Source of the DNA: Asterias rubens
Taxonomy: Eukaryota; Echinodermata; Asteroidea; Forcipulatida; Asteriidae
Assembly (NCBI RefSeq): GCF_902459465.1
Contig: NC_047066.1
Coordinates: forward strand, 11,473,047 to 11,537,046
DNA length: 64,000 nt
Reading direction: 5' to 3'
In this document: positions 1-13,593 of the stretch, piece after piece
Numbering within the stretch: position 1 is the stretch's first letter
How the letters are laid out: each line of letters starts with the position of its first letter
The notes under the pieces: generated by a model
Databases searched by the model: none
What the model was told of the DNA's origin: nothing
Seen by the model: only the letters and a program-made list of their open reading frames with translations
Translations under genes and position numbers: made by a program

Positions 1-3000
1 GGATGTAGCTCGTAGCCAGGCACCCTCTAGGATGTTGTCAGCAGCAGGTAGCACCCATCCCCAGCAGAACTGCAGACTCCTGAAATATATACCAATCGAG
101 TCAAATCAACAAGTGTAACACTGCATGTCTCTATGTGGGTCTGTACATAAGCCCTTTTGATTAATTGTGATCAGAATTTGGAAATTTACCTATGTTTGGT
201 GCACTTCAATCACATGGGATGATGTTCTCTAGGCAGGCACCCTCTGGGATGTGGCTTGTAGTCAGGCACCCTATGGGATGTGGCTTGTAGTCAGGCACCC
301 TCTGGGATGTAGCTCGTAGCCAGGCACCCTCTGGGATGTTGTCAGCAGCAGGTAGAACCCATCCCCAGCAGAACTGCAGACTCCTGAAATATATACCAAT
401 CGAGTCAAATCAACAAGTGTAACACTGCATGTCTCTATGTGGGTCTGTACATAAGCCCTTTTGATTAATTATGATCAGAATTTTGAAATTTATCTATGTT
501 TGGTGCGCTTCAATCACATGGGATGATATCCTCTAGTCAGGCACTCTCTGGGATGTAGCTTGTAGTCAGGCACCCTCTGGGATGTGGCTTGTAGTCAGGC
601 ACCCTCTTGGATGTGGCTTGTAGTCAGGCACCATCTGGGATGTGGCTTGTAGTCAGGCACCCTCTGGGATGTGGCTTGTAGTCAGGCACCCTATGGGATG
701 TGGCTGGTAGTCAAGCACCCTCTGGGATGTAGCTTGTAGTCAAGCACCCTCTGGGATGTGGCTCGTTGTCAGGCACCCTCTGGGATGTAGCTCGTAGCCA
801 GGCACCCTCTAGGATGTTGTCAGCAGCAGGTAGCACCACATCCCCAGCAGAACTGCAGACTGCTGAAATATTTACCAATCAAGTCAAATCAACAAGTGTA
901 ACACTGCATGTCTCTATGTGGGTCTGTACATAAGCCCTTTTGATTAATTATGATCAGAATTTGGAAATTTACCTATGTTTGGTGCGCTACAATCACATGG
1001 GATGAGGTCCTCTAGGCAGGCACCCTCTGGGATGTGGCTTGTAGTCAGGCACCCTCTGGGATGTGGCTTGTAGTCAGGCACCCTCTGGTATGTGGCTTGT
1101 AGTCAGGCACCCTCTGGGATGTGGCTCGTAGTCAGGCACCCTCTGGGATGTAGCTCGTAGAAAGGCACCCTCTGGGATGTTGTCAGCAGCAGGTAGCACC
1201 ACATCTCCAGCAGAACTGCAGACTCCTGAAATATATACAAATCAAGTCAAATCAACAAGTGTAACACTGCATGTCTCTAAGTGGGTCTGTACATAAGCCC
1301 TTTTGATTAATTATGATCAGAATTTGGAAATTTACCTATGTTTGGTGCGCTTCAATCACATGGGATGATGTTCTCTAGGCAGGCACCCTCTGGGATGTGG
1401 CTTGTAGTCAGGCACCCTATGGGATGTGGCTTGTAGTCAGGCACCCTCTGGGACGTAGCTCGTAGCCAGGCACCCTCTGGGATGTTGTCAGCAGCAGGTA
1501 GCACCCATCCCCAGCAGAACTGCAGACTCCTGAAATATATACCAATCGAGTCAAATCAACAAGTGTAACACTGCATGTCTCTATGTGGGTCTGTACATAA
1601 GCCCTTTTGATTAATTATGATCAGAATTTTGAAATTTATCTATGTTTGGTGCGCTTCAATCACATGGGATGATATCCTCTAGTCAGGCACTCTCTGGGAT
1701 GTAGCTTGTAGTCAGGCACCCTCTGGGATGTGGCTTGTAGTCAGGCACCATCTGGGATGTGGCTTGTAGTCAGGCACCCTCTGGGATGTGGCTGGTAGTC
1801 AAGCACCCTCTGGGATGTAGCTTGTAGTCAAGCACCCTCTGGGATGTGGCTCGTTGTCAGGCACCCTCTGGGATGTAGCTCGTAGCCAGGCACCCTCTAG
1901 GATGTTGTCAGCAGCAGGTAGCACCACATCCCCAGCAGAACTGCAGACTGCTGAAATATTTACCAATCAAGTCAAATCAACAAGTGTAACACTGCATGTC
2001 TCTATGTGGGTCTGTACATAAGCCCTTTTGATTAATTATGATCAGAATTTGGAAATTTACCTATGTTTGGTGCGCTACAATCACATGGGATGAGGTCCTC
2101 TAGGCAGGCACCCTCTGGGATGTGGCTTGTAGTCAGGACACCTCTGGATGTGGCTTGTAGTCAGGCACCCTCTGGATGTGGCTGTAGTCAGGCACCCTCT
2201 GGGATGTGGCTTGTAGTCAGGCACCTCTGGGATGTGGCTTGTAGTCAGGCACCCTCTGGGATGTGGCTCGTAGTCAGGCACCCTCTGGGATGTAGCTCGT
2301 AGCCAGGCACCCTCTGGGATGTTGTCAGCAGCAGGTAGCACCACATCTCCAGCAGAACTGCAGACTCCTAAAATATATACCAAATCGAGTCAAATCAACA
2401 AGTTGTAACCCTGCATGTCTCTATGTGGGTCTGTACATAAGCCCTTTGATTAATTATGATCAGAATTTGGAAATTTACATATGTTTTGTGCGCTTCAATC
2501 ACATGGGATGATGTCCCTAGGCAGGCACCCTCTGGGATGTGGCTTGTAGTCAGGCACCCTCTGGGATGTGGCTTGTAGTCAGGCACCCTCTGGGATGTGG
2601 CTGTAGTCAGGCACCCTCTGGGATGTGGCTTGTAGTCAGGCACCCTCTGGGATGTGGCTTGTAGTCAGGCACCCTCTGGGATGTAGCTCGTAGCCAGGCA
2701 CCCTCTGGGATGTTGTCAGCAGCAGGTAGCACCACATCCCCAGCAGAACTGCAGACTCCTAAAATATATACCAATCGAGTCAAATCAACAAGTGTAACAC
2801 TGCATGTCTCTTTGTGGGTCTGTACATAAGCCCTTTTAATTAATTATGATCAGAATTTGGAAATTTACCTATGTTTTGTGCGCTTCAATCACATGGGATG
2901 ATGTCCTCTAGGCAGGCACCCTCTGGGATGTGGCTTGTAGTCAGGCACCCTCTGGGATGTGGCTTGTAGTCAGGCACCCTCTGGGATGTGGCTTGTAGTC

Positions 3001-3399
3001 AGGCACCCTCTGGGATGTGGCTTGTAGTCAGGCACCCTCTGGGATGTGGCTTGTAGTCAGGCACCCTCTGGGATGTGGCTCGTAGTCAGGCACCCTCTGG
3101 GATGTAGCTCGTAGCCAGGCACCCTCTGGGATGTTGTCAGCAGCAGGTAGCACCACATCTCCAGCAGAACTGCAGACTCCTGAAATATATACAAATCGAG
3201 TCAAATCAACAAGTGTAACACTGCATGTCTCTAAGTGGGTCTGTACATAAGCCCTTTTGATTAGTTATGATCAGAATTTGGAAATTTACCTATGTTTGGT
3301 GCGCTTCAATCACATGGGATGATGTCCTCTAGGCAGGCACCCTCTGGGATGTGGCTTGTAGTCAGGCACCCTCTGGGATGTGGCTTGTATTCAGGCACC
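1..3399. repeat. Composite minisatellite, copy 1 (29-bp unit plus ~205-bp spacer)
   Basis: The basic unit is 29 bp and contains GGCACCCTCTGGGATGTGG followed by CTTGTAGTCA. Runs of about 3 to 9 such units alternate with a conserved spacer of about 205 bp that starts at GTTGTCAGCAGCAGGTAG and includes GATTAATTATGATCAGAATT. Spacer starts lie near 34, 337, 814, 1181, 1486, 1903, 2322, 2712 and 3134, so the higher-order period varies from about 300 to 480 bp with the number of 29-mers. Variants such as CTTGTAGTCA, CTCGTAGCCA and CTGGTAGTCA recur in fixed order, which shows amplification of whole higher-order blocks. No coding function is supported. The window starts inside the array. Confidence 0.95.
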
Positions 3400-6300
3400 C
3401 TCTGATACTACAACTGATGCTACAACTGATGCTACAACTGATGCTACAACTGATGCTACAACTGATGCTACAACTGATGCTACAACTGATGCTACAACTG
3501 ATGCTACAACTGATGCTACAACTGATGCTACAACTGATGCTACAACTGATGCTACAACTGATGCTACAACTGATGCTACAACTGATGCTACAACTGATGC
3601 TACAACTGATGCTACAACTGATGCTACAACTGATGCTACAACTGATGCTACAACTGATACTACAACTGATGCTACAACTGATGCTACAACTGATGCTACA
3701 ACTGATGCTACAACTGATGCTACAACTGATGCTACAACTGATGCTACAACTGATGCTACAACTGATGCTACAACTGATGCTACAACTGATGCTACAACTG
3801 ATACTACAACTGGTACTACAACTGGTACTACAACTGGTACTACAACTGGTACTACAACTGTTACTACAACTGGTGCTACAACTGGTGCTACAACTGATGC
3901 TACAACTGGTGCTACAACTGGTACTACAACTGATGCTACAACTGATACTACAACTGATGCAACAACTGATGCTACAACTGATGCTACAACTGATGCTACA
4001 ACTGATGCTACAACTGATGCTACAACTGATGCTACAACTGATGCTACAACTGATGCTACAACTGATACTACAACTGATACTACAACTGATACTACAACTG
4101 ATACTACAACTGATACTACAACTGATACTACAACTGATACTACAACTGATACTACAACTGATGCTACAACTGATGCTACAACTGATGCTAAAACTGATGC
4201 TACAACTGATGCTACAACTGATGCTACAACTGATGCTACAACTGATGCTACAACTGATACTACAACTGATGCTACAACTGATACTACAACTGATACTACA
4301 ACTGATGCTACAACTGATGCTACAACTGATACTACAACTGATACTACAACTGATACTACAACTGATGCTACAACTGGTGCTACAACTGATGCTACAACTG
4401 ATGCTACAACTGATGCTACAACTGATGCTACAACTGATGCTACAACTGATGCTACAACTGATGCTACAACTGCTGCTACAACTGATGCTACAACTGCTGC
4501 TACAACTGATGCTACAACTGATGCTACAACTGATGCTACAACTGATGCTACAACTGATGCTACAACTGATGCTACAACTGATGCTACAACTGATGCTACA
4601 ACTGATGCTACAACTGATGCTACAACTGATGCTACAACTGATGCTACAACTGATGCTACAACTGATGCTACAACTGATGCTACAACTGATGCTACAACTG
4701 ATGCTACAACTGATGCTACAACTGATGCTACAACTGATGCTACAACTGATGCTACAACTGATGCTACAACTGATGCTACAACTGATGCTACAACTGATAC
4801 TACAACTGATGCTACAACTGATGCTACAACTGATACTACAACTGATGCTACAACTGATGCTACAACTGATACTACAACTGATACTACAACTGATAGCTAC
4901 AACTGATGCTACAACTGATGCTACAACTGATGCTACAACTGATGCTACAACTGATGCTACAACTGATGCTACAACTGATGCTACAACTGATGCTACAACT
5001 GATGCTACAACTGATGCTACAACTGATGCTACAACTGATGCTACAACTGATGCTACAACTGATGCTACAACTGATGCTACAACTGATGCTACAACTGATG
5101 CTACAACTGATGCTACAACTGATGCTACAACTGATGCTACAACTGATGCTACAACTGATGCTACAACTGATGCTACAACTGATGCTACAACTGATGCTAC
5201 AACTGATGCTACAACTGATGCTACAACTGATGCTACAACTGATGCTACAACTGATGCTACAACTGATGCTACAACTGATGCTACAACTGATGCTACAACT
5301 GATGCTACAACTGATGCTACAACTGATGCTACAACTGATGCTACAACTGATGCTACAACTGATGCTACAACTGATGCTACAACTGATGCTACAACTGATG
5401 CTACAACTGATGCTACAACTGATGCTACAACTGATGCTACAACTGATACTACAACTGATGCTACAACTGATACTACAACTGATGCTACAACTGATGCTAC
5501 AACTGATGCTACAACTGATGCTACAACTGATGCTACAACTGATGCTACAACTGATGCTACAACTGATGCTACAACTGGACTACAACTGACTACAACTGAT
5601 GCTACAACTGATGCTACAACTGATGCTACAACTGATACTACAACTGATGCTACAACTGATGCTACAACTGATGCTAAACTGATGCTACAACTGATGCTAC
5701 AACTGATGCTACAACTGATGCTACAACTGATGCTACAACTGAGTGCTACAACTGATGCTACAACTGATGCTACAACTGATAGCTACAACTGATAGCTACA
5801 ACTGATGCTACAACTGATGCTACAACTGGATACACTCCTGGTTCTACAACTGGTGCTACAACTGGATGCTACAACTGATGCTACAACTGATGCTACAACT
5901 GAGTACTACAACGATGCTACAACTGATGCTACAACTGGATGCACAACTGATGCTACAACTGATGCTACAACTGATGCTACAACTGATACTACAACTGATG
6001 CTACAACTGATTCTACAACTGATGCTAACAACTGATGCTACAACTGATGCTACAACTGATGCTACAACTGATGCTACAACTGATGCTACAGACTGATGCT
6101 ACAACTGGTGCTACAACTGGTGCTACAACTGATGCTACAACTGATGCTACACTGATGCTACAACTGATGCTACAACTGATGCTACAACTGATGCTACAAC
6201 TGATGCTACAACTGATGCTACAACTGATGCTACAACTGATGCTACAACTGATGCTACAACTGATGCTACAACTGATGCTACAACTGATGCTACAACTGAT

Positions 6301-9107
6301 GCTACAACTGATGCTACAACTGATGCTACAACTGATGCTACAACTGGATGCTACAACTGATGCTACAACTGATGCTACAACTGATGCTACAACTGTGCTA
6401 CAACTGATGCTACAACTGATGCTACAACTGATGCTACAACTGATGCTACAACTGATGCTACAACTGATGCTACAACTGATGCTACAACTGATGCTACAAC
6501 TGATGCTACAACTGATGCTACAACTGATGCTACAACTGATGCTACAACTGATGCTACAACTGATGCTACAACTGATGCTACAACTGATGCTACAACTGAT
6601 GCTACAACTGATGCTACAACTGATGCTACAACTGATGCTACAACTGATACTACAACTGATGCTACAACTGATACTACAACTGATGCTACAACTGATGCTA
6701 CAACTGATGCTACAACTGATGCTACAACTGATGCTACAACTGATACTACAACTGATGCTACAACTGATGCTACAACTGATGCTACAACTGATGCTACAAC
6801 TGATGCTACAACTGATGCTACAACTGATGCTACAACTGATGCTACAACTGATGCTACAACTGATGCTACAACTGATGCTACACTGATGCTACAACTGATG
6901 CTACAACTGATGCTACAACTGATGCTACAACTGATGCTACAACTGATGCTACAACTGATACTACAACTGATACTACAACTGATGCTACAACTGATGCTAC
7001 AACTGATGCTACAACTGATGCTACAACTGATGCTACAACTGATACTACAACTGATACTACAACTGATACTACAACTGGTACTACAACTGATGCTACAACT
7101 GATGCTACAACTGATGCTACAACTGATGCTACAACTGATGCTACAACTGATGCTACAACTGATGCTACAACTGATGCTACAACTGATGCTACAACTGATG
7201 CTACAACTGATGCTACAACTGATGCTACAACTGATGCTACAACTGATGCTACAACTGATGCTACAACTGATGCTACAACTGATGCTACAACTGATGCTAC
7301 AACTGATGCTACAACTGATGCTACAACTGATGCTACAACTGATGCTACAACTGATGCTACAACTGATGCTACAACTGATACTACAACTGATACTACAACT
7401 GATACTACAACTGATACTACAACTGATGCTACAACTGATGCTACAACTGATGCTACAACTGATGCTACAACTGATGCTACAACTGATGCTACAACTGATG
7501 CTACAACTGATGCTACAACTGATGCTACAACTGATGCTACAACTGATGCTACAACTGATGCTACAACTGATGCTACAACTGATACTACAACTGATACTAC
7601 AACTGATGCTACAACTGATGCTACAACTGATGCAACAACTGATGCTACAACTGGTGCTACAACTGGTGCTACAACTGATGCTACAACTGATGCTACAACT
7701 GATGCTACAACTGATGCTACACTGATGCTACAACTGATGCTACAACTGATACTACAACTGATACTACAACTGATACTACAACTGACTACAACTGACTACA
7801 ACTGATACTACAACTGATACTACAACTGATACTACAACTGATGCTACAACTGATGCTACAACTGATGCTACAACTGATGCTACAACTGATGCTAACAACT
7901 GATACTACAACTGATACTACAACTGTACTACAACTGATGCTACAACTGATACTACAACTGATACTACAACTGTACTACAACTGATGCTACAACTGATGCT
8001 ACAACTGATGCTACAACTGATGCTACAACTGATGCTACAACTGTTACTACAACTGGTTACTACTGATGCTACAACTGATGCTACAACTGATGCTACACTG
8101 ATGCTACAACTGATGCTACAACTGATGCTACAACTGGTACTACAACTGATGCTACAACTGATGCTACAACTGATGCTACAAACTGATGCTACAACTGATG
8201 CTACAACTGATGCTACAACTGATGCTACAACTGATGCTACAAACTGAGCTACAATGATGCTACAACTGATACTACAACTGATGCTACAACTGATGCTACA
8301 ACTGATGCTACAACTGATGCTACAACTGATACTACAACTGATACTACACTGATACTACAACTGATGCTACAACTGATGCTACAACTGATGCTACAACTGA
8401 TGCTACAACTGGTGCTACAACTGAAGTGCTACAACTGATGCTACAACTGATGCTACAACTGATGCTACAACTGATGCTACAACTGATGCTAACCTGATGC
8501 TTACAACTGATGCTACACTGATGCTACAACTGATGCTACAACTGATGCTACAACTGATGCTACAACTGATGCTACAACTGATGCTACACTGATGCCTACA
8601 ACTGATGCCACAACTGATGCACACTGATGCCACACTGATGCCACAACTGATGCCACAACTGATGCCACAACTGATGCCACCAACTGATGCCACAACTGAT
8701 GCTACACTGATGCTACACTGCTGCTACACTGCTGCTACAACTGATGCCACAACTGATGCCACAACCGATGCCCACAACTGATGCCACAACTGATGCCACA
8801 ACTGATGCCACAACTGATGCCACAACTGATGCCACAACTGATGCCACAACTGATGCCACAACTGATGCCACAACTGATGCCACAACTGATGCCACAACTG
8901 ATGCCCACAACTGATGCCACAACGATGCCACAACTGATGCCACAACTGATGCCACAACTGATGCCACAACTGATGCCACAACTGATGCCACAACTGATGC
9001 CACAACTGATGCCACAACTGATGCCACAACTGATGCCACAACTGATGCCACAACTGATGCCACAACTGATGCCACAACTGATGCCACACTGATCCACAAC
9101 TGATGCC
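3400..9107. repeat. 12-bp satellite array, copy 1
   Basis: About 475 tandem copies of ACTGATGCTACA. The array begins abruptly inside a 29-bp minisatellite unit near 3400. Variants GATACT, GGTACT, GGTGCT and GCTGCT come in blocks, and the last roughly 500 bp (from about 8590) shift to GATGCC. It is clean to about 4890, then carries more and more single-base indels up to the gap. Because 12 is a multiple of three and four of the six frames lack stops, long artefactual frames such as (TTDA)n, (LMLQ)n and (ASVV)n appear. There is no start context, splice structure or non-repeat domain to support a protein. Confidence 0.95.
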
Positions 9108-9207
9108 NNNNNNNNNNNNNNNNNNNNNNNNNNNNNNNNNNNNNNNNNNNNNNNNNNNNNNNNNNNNNNNNNNNNNNNNNNNNNNNNNNNNNNNNNNNNN
9201 NNNNNNN
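9108..9207. other. Assembly gap (100 Ns)
   Basis: There are exactly 100 consecutive Ns, the usual placeholder for a gap of unknown size. It falls inside tandem repeat: 12-bp satellite on the left and composite minisatellite on the right. The sequence after the gap matches the sequence from position 192 onward. Confidence 0.99.
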
Positions 9208-12200
9208 ATGTTTGGTGCACTTCAATCACATGGGATGATGTTCTCTAGGCAGGCACCCTCTGGGATGTGGCTTGTAGTCAGGCCACCCTATGGGATGTGG
9301 CTTGTAGTCAGGCACCCTCTGGGATGTAGCTCGTAGCCAGGCACCCTTGGGATGTGTCAGCAGCAGGTAGCCACCCATCCCCAGCAGAAACTGCAGACTC
9401 CTGAAATATATACCAATCGAGTCAAATCAACAAGTGTAACACTGCATGTCTCTATGTGGGTCTGTACATAAGCCCTTTGATTAATTATGATCAGAATTTT
9501 GAATTTATCTATGTTTGGTGCGCTTCAATCACATGGGATGATATCCTCTAGTCAGGCACTCTCTGGGATGTAGCTTGTAGTCAGGCACCCTCTGGGATGT
9601 GGCTTGTAGTCAGGCACCCTCTTGGATGTGGCTTGTAGTCAGGCACCATCTGGGATGTGGCTTGTAGTCAGGCACCCTCTGGGATGTGGCTTTGTAGTCA
9701 GGCACCCTCTGGGATGTGGCTGGTAGTCAAGCACCCTCTGGGATGTAGCTTGTAGTCAAGCACCCTCTGGGATGTGGCTCGTTGTCAGGCACCCTCTGGG
9801 ATGTAGCTCGTAGCCAGGCACCCTCTAGGATGTTGTCAGCAGCAGGTAGCGCCACATCCCCAGCAGAACTGCAGACTGCTGAAATATTTACCAATCAAGT
9901 CAAATCAACAAGTGTAACACTGCATGTCTCTATGTGGGTCTGTACATAAGCCCTTTTGATTAATTATGATCAGAATTTGGAAATTTACCTATGTTTGGTG
10001 CGCTACAATCACATGGGATGAGGTCCTCTAGGCAGGCACCCTCTGGGATGTGGCTTGTAGTCAGGCACCCTCTGGGATGTGGCTTGTAGTCAGGCACCCT
10101 CTGGTATGTGGCTTGTAGTCAGGCACCCTCTGGGATGTGGCTCGTAGTCAGGCACCCTCTGGGATGTAGCTCGTAGAAAGGCACCCTCTGGGATGTTGTC
10201 AGCAGCAGGTAGCACCACATCTCCAGCAGAACTGCAGACTCCTGAAATATATACAAATCAAGTCAAATCAACAAGTGTAACACTGCATGTCTCTAAGTGG
10301 GTCTGTACATAAGCCCTTTTGATTAATTATGATCAGAATTTGGAAATTTACCTATGTTTGGTGCGCTTCAATCACATGGGATGATGTTCTCTAGGCAGGC
10401 ACCCTCTGGGATGTGGCTTGTAGTCAGGCACCCTATGGGATGTGGCTTGTAGTCAGGCACCCTCTGGGATGTAGCTCGTAGCCAGGCACCCTCTGGGATG
10501 TTGTCAGCAGCAGGTAGCACCCATCCCCAGCAGAACTGCAGACTCCTGAAATATATACCAATCGAGTCAAATCAACAAGTGTAACACTGCATGTCTCTAT
10601 GTGGGTCTGTACATAAGCCCTTTTGATTAATTATGATCAGAATTTTGAAATTTATCTATGTTTGGTGCGCTTCAATCACATGGGATGATATCCTCTAGTC
10701 AGGCACTCTCTGGGATGTAGCTTGTAGTCAGGCACCCTCTGGGATGTGGCTTGTAGTCAGGCACCATCTGGGATGTGGCTTGTAGTCAGGCACCCTCTGG
10801 GATGTGGCTTGTAGTCAGGCACCCTCTGGGATGTGGCTGGTAGTCAAGCACCCTCTGGGATGTAGCTTGTAGTCAAGCACCCTCTGGGATGTGGCTCGTT
10901 GTCAGGCACCCTCTGGGATGTAGCTCGTAGCCAGGCACCCTCTAGGATGTTGTCAGCAGCAGGTAGCACCACATCCCCAGCAGAACTGCAGACTGCTGAA
11001 ATATTTACCAATCAAGTCAAATCAACAAGTGTAACACTGCATGTCTCTATGTGGGTCTGTACATAAGCCCTTTTGATTAATTATGATCAGAATTTGGAAA
11101 TTTACCTATGTTTGGTGCGCTACAATCACATGGGATGAGGTCCTCTAGGCAGGCACCCTCTGGGATGTGGCTTGTAGTCAGGCACCCTCTGGGATGTGGC
11201 TTGTAGTCAGGCACCCTCTGGTATGTGGCTTGTAGTCAGGCACCCTCTGGGATGTGGCTCGTAGTCAGGCACCCTCTGGGATGTAGCTCGTAGAAAGGCA
11301 CCCTCTGGGATGTTGTCAGCAGCAGGTAGCACCACATCTCCAGCAGAACTGCAGACTCCTGAAATATATACAAATCAAGTCAAATCAACAAGTGTAACAC
11401 TGCATGTCTCTAAGTGGGTCTGTACATAAGCCCTTTTGATTAATTATGATCAGAATTTGGAAATTTACCTATGTTTGGTGCGCTTCAATCACATGGGATG
11501 ATGTTCTCTAGGCAGGCACCCTCTGGGATGTGGCTTGTAGTCAGGCACCCTATGGGATGTGGCTTGTAGTCAGGCACCCTCTGGGATGTAGCTCGTAGCC
11601 AGGCACCCTCTGGGATGTTGTCAGCAGCAGGTAGCACCCATCCCCAGCAGAACTGCAGACTCCTGAAATATATACCAATCGAGTCAAATCAACAAGTGTA
11701 ACACTGCATGTCTCTATGTGGGTCTGTACATAAGCCCTTTTGATTAATTATGATCAGAATTTTGAAATTTATCTATGTTTGGTGCGCTTCAATCACATGG
11801 GATGATATCCTCTAGTCAGGCACTCTCTGGGATGTAGCTTGTAGTCAGGCACCCTCTGGGATGTGGCTTGTAGTCAGGCACCATCTGGGATGTGGCTTGT
11901 AGTCAGGCACCCTCTGGGATGTGGCTTGTAGTCAGGCACCCTCTGGGATGTGGCTGTAGTCAGGCACCCTCTGGGATGTGGCTTGTAGTCAGGCACCCTC
12001 TGGGATGTGGCTTGTAGTCAGGCACCCTCTGGGATGTAGCTCGTAGCCAGGCACCCTCTGGGATGTTGTCAGCAGCAGGTAGCACCACATCCCCAGCAGA
12101 ACTGCAGACTCCTAAAATATATACCAATCGAGTCAAATCAACAAGTGTAACACTGCATGTCTCTTTGTGGGTCTGTACATAAGCCCTTTTAATTAATTAT

Positions 12201-13593
12201 GATCAGAATTTGGAAATTTACCTATGTTTTGTGCGCTTCAATCGCATGGGATGATGTCCTCTAGGCAGGCACCCTCTGGGATGTGGCTTGTAGTCAGGCA
12301 CCCTCTGGGATGTGGCTTGTAGTCAGGCACCCTCTGGGATGTGGCTTGTAGTCAGGCACCCTCTGGGATGTGGCTTGTAGTCAGGCACCCTCTGGGATGT
12401 GGCTTGTAGTCAGGCACCCTCTGGGATGTGGCTTGTAGTCAGGCACCCTCTGGGATGTGGCTCGTAGTCAGGCACCCTCTGGGATGTAGCTCGTAGCCAG
12501 GCACCCTCTGGGATGTTGTCAGCAGCAGGTAGCACCACATCTCCAGCAGAACTGCAGACTCCTGAAATATATACAAATCGAGTCAAATCAACAAGTGTAA
12601 CACTGCATGTCTCTAAGTGGGTCTGTACATAAGCCCTTTTGATTAGTTATGATCAGAATTTGGAAATTTACCTATGTTTGGTGCGCTTCAATCACATGGG
12701 ATGATGTCCTCTAGGCAGGCACCCTCTGGGATGTGGCTTGTAGTCAGGCACCCTCTGGGATGTGGCTTGTAGTCAGGCACCCTCTGGGATGTGGCTGTAG
12801 TCAGGCACCCTCTGGGATGTGGCTTGTAGTCAGGCACCCTCTGGGATGTGGCTTGTAGTCAGGCACCCTCTGGGATGTAGCTCGTAGCCAGGCACCCTCT
12901 GGGATGTTGTCAGCAGCAGGTAGCACCACATCCCCAGCAGAACTGCAGACTCCTAAAATATATACCAATCGAGTCAAATCAACAAGTGTAACACTGCATG
13001 TCTCTTTGTGGGTCTGTACATAAGCCCTTTTAATTAATTATGATCAGAATTTGGAAATTTACCTATGTTTTGTGCGCTTCAATCACATGGGATGATGTCC
13101 TCTAGGCAGGCACCCTCTGGGATGTGGCTTGTAGTCAGGCACCCTCTGGGATGTGGCTTGTAGTCAGGCACCCTCTGGGATGTGGCTTGTAGTCAGGCAC
13201 CCTCTGGGATGTGGCTTGTAGTCAGGCACCCTCTGGGATGTGGCTTGTAGTCAGGCACCCTCTGGGATGTGGCTCGTAGTCAGGCACCCTCTGGGATGTA
13301 GCTCGTAGCCAGGCACCCTCTGGGATGTTGTCAGCAGCAGGTAGCACCACATCTCCAGCAGAACTGCAGACTCCTGAAATATATACAAATCGAGTCAAAT
13401 CAACAAGTGTAACACTGCATGTCTCTAAGTGGGTCTGTACATAAGCCCTTTTGATTAGTTATGATCAGAATTTGGAAATTTACCTATGTTTGGTGCGCTT
13501 CAATCACATGGGATGATGTCCTCTAGGCAGGCACCCTCTGGGATGTGGCTTGTAGTCAGGCACCCTCTGGGATGTGGCTTGTATTCAGGCACC
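9208..13593. repeat. Composite minisatellite, copy 2
   Basis: Same 29-bp unit and ~205-bp spacer as at the window start, with 11 spacers (starts near 9354, 9834, 10196, 10501, 10950, 11310, 11617, 12065, 12516, 12906 and 13328). The first bases after the gap correspond to position 192 of copy 1, including the rare GTGCACTTCAATC variant. Copy 2 is about 1.2 kb longer than the matching part of copy 1 because of extra higher-order blocks. Small indels in 9208-9500 look like consensus errors at a contig end. Confidence 0.95.

Noticed and set aside
3351..5792. 813-codon plus-strand frame of (LMLQ)n and (TTDA)n
   Set aside because: It consists of 12-bp satellite translated in frame. It changes frame at each indel and has no non-repeat domain.
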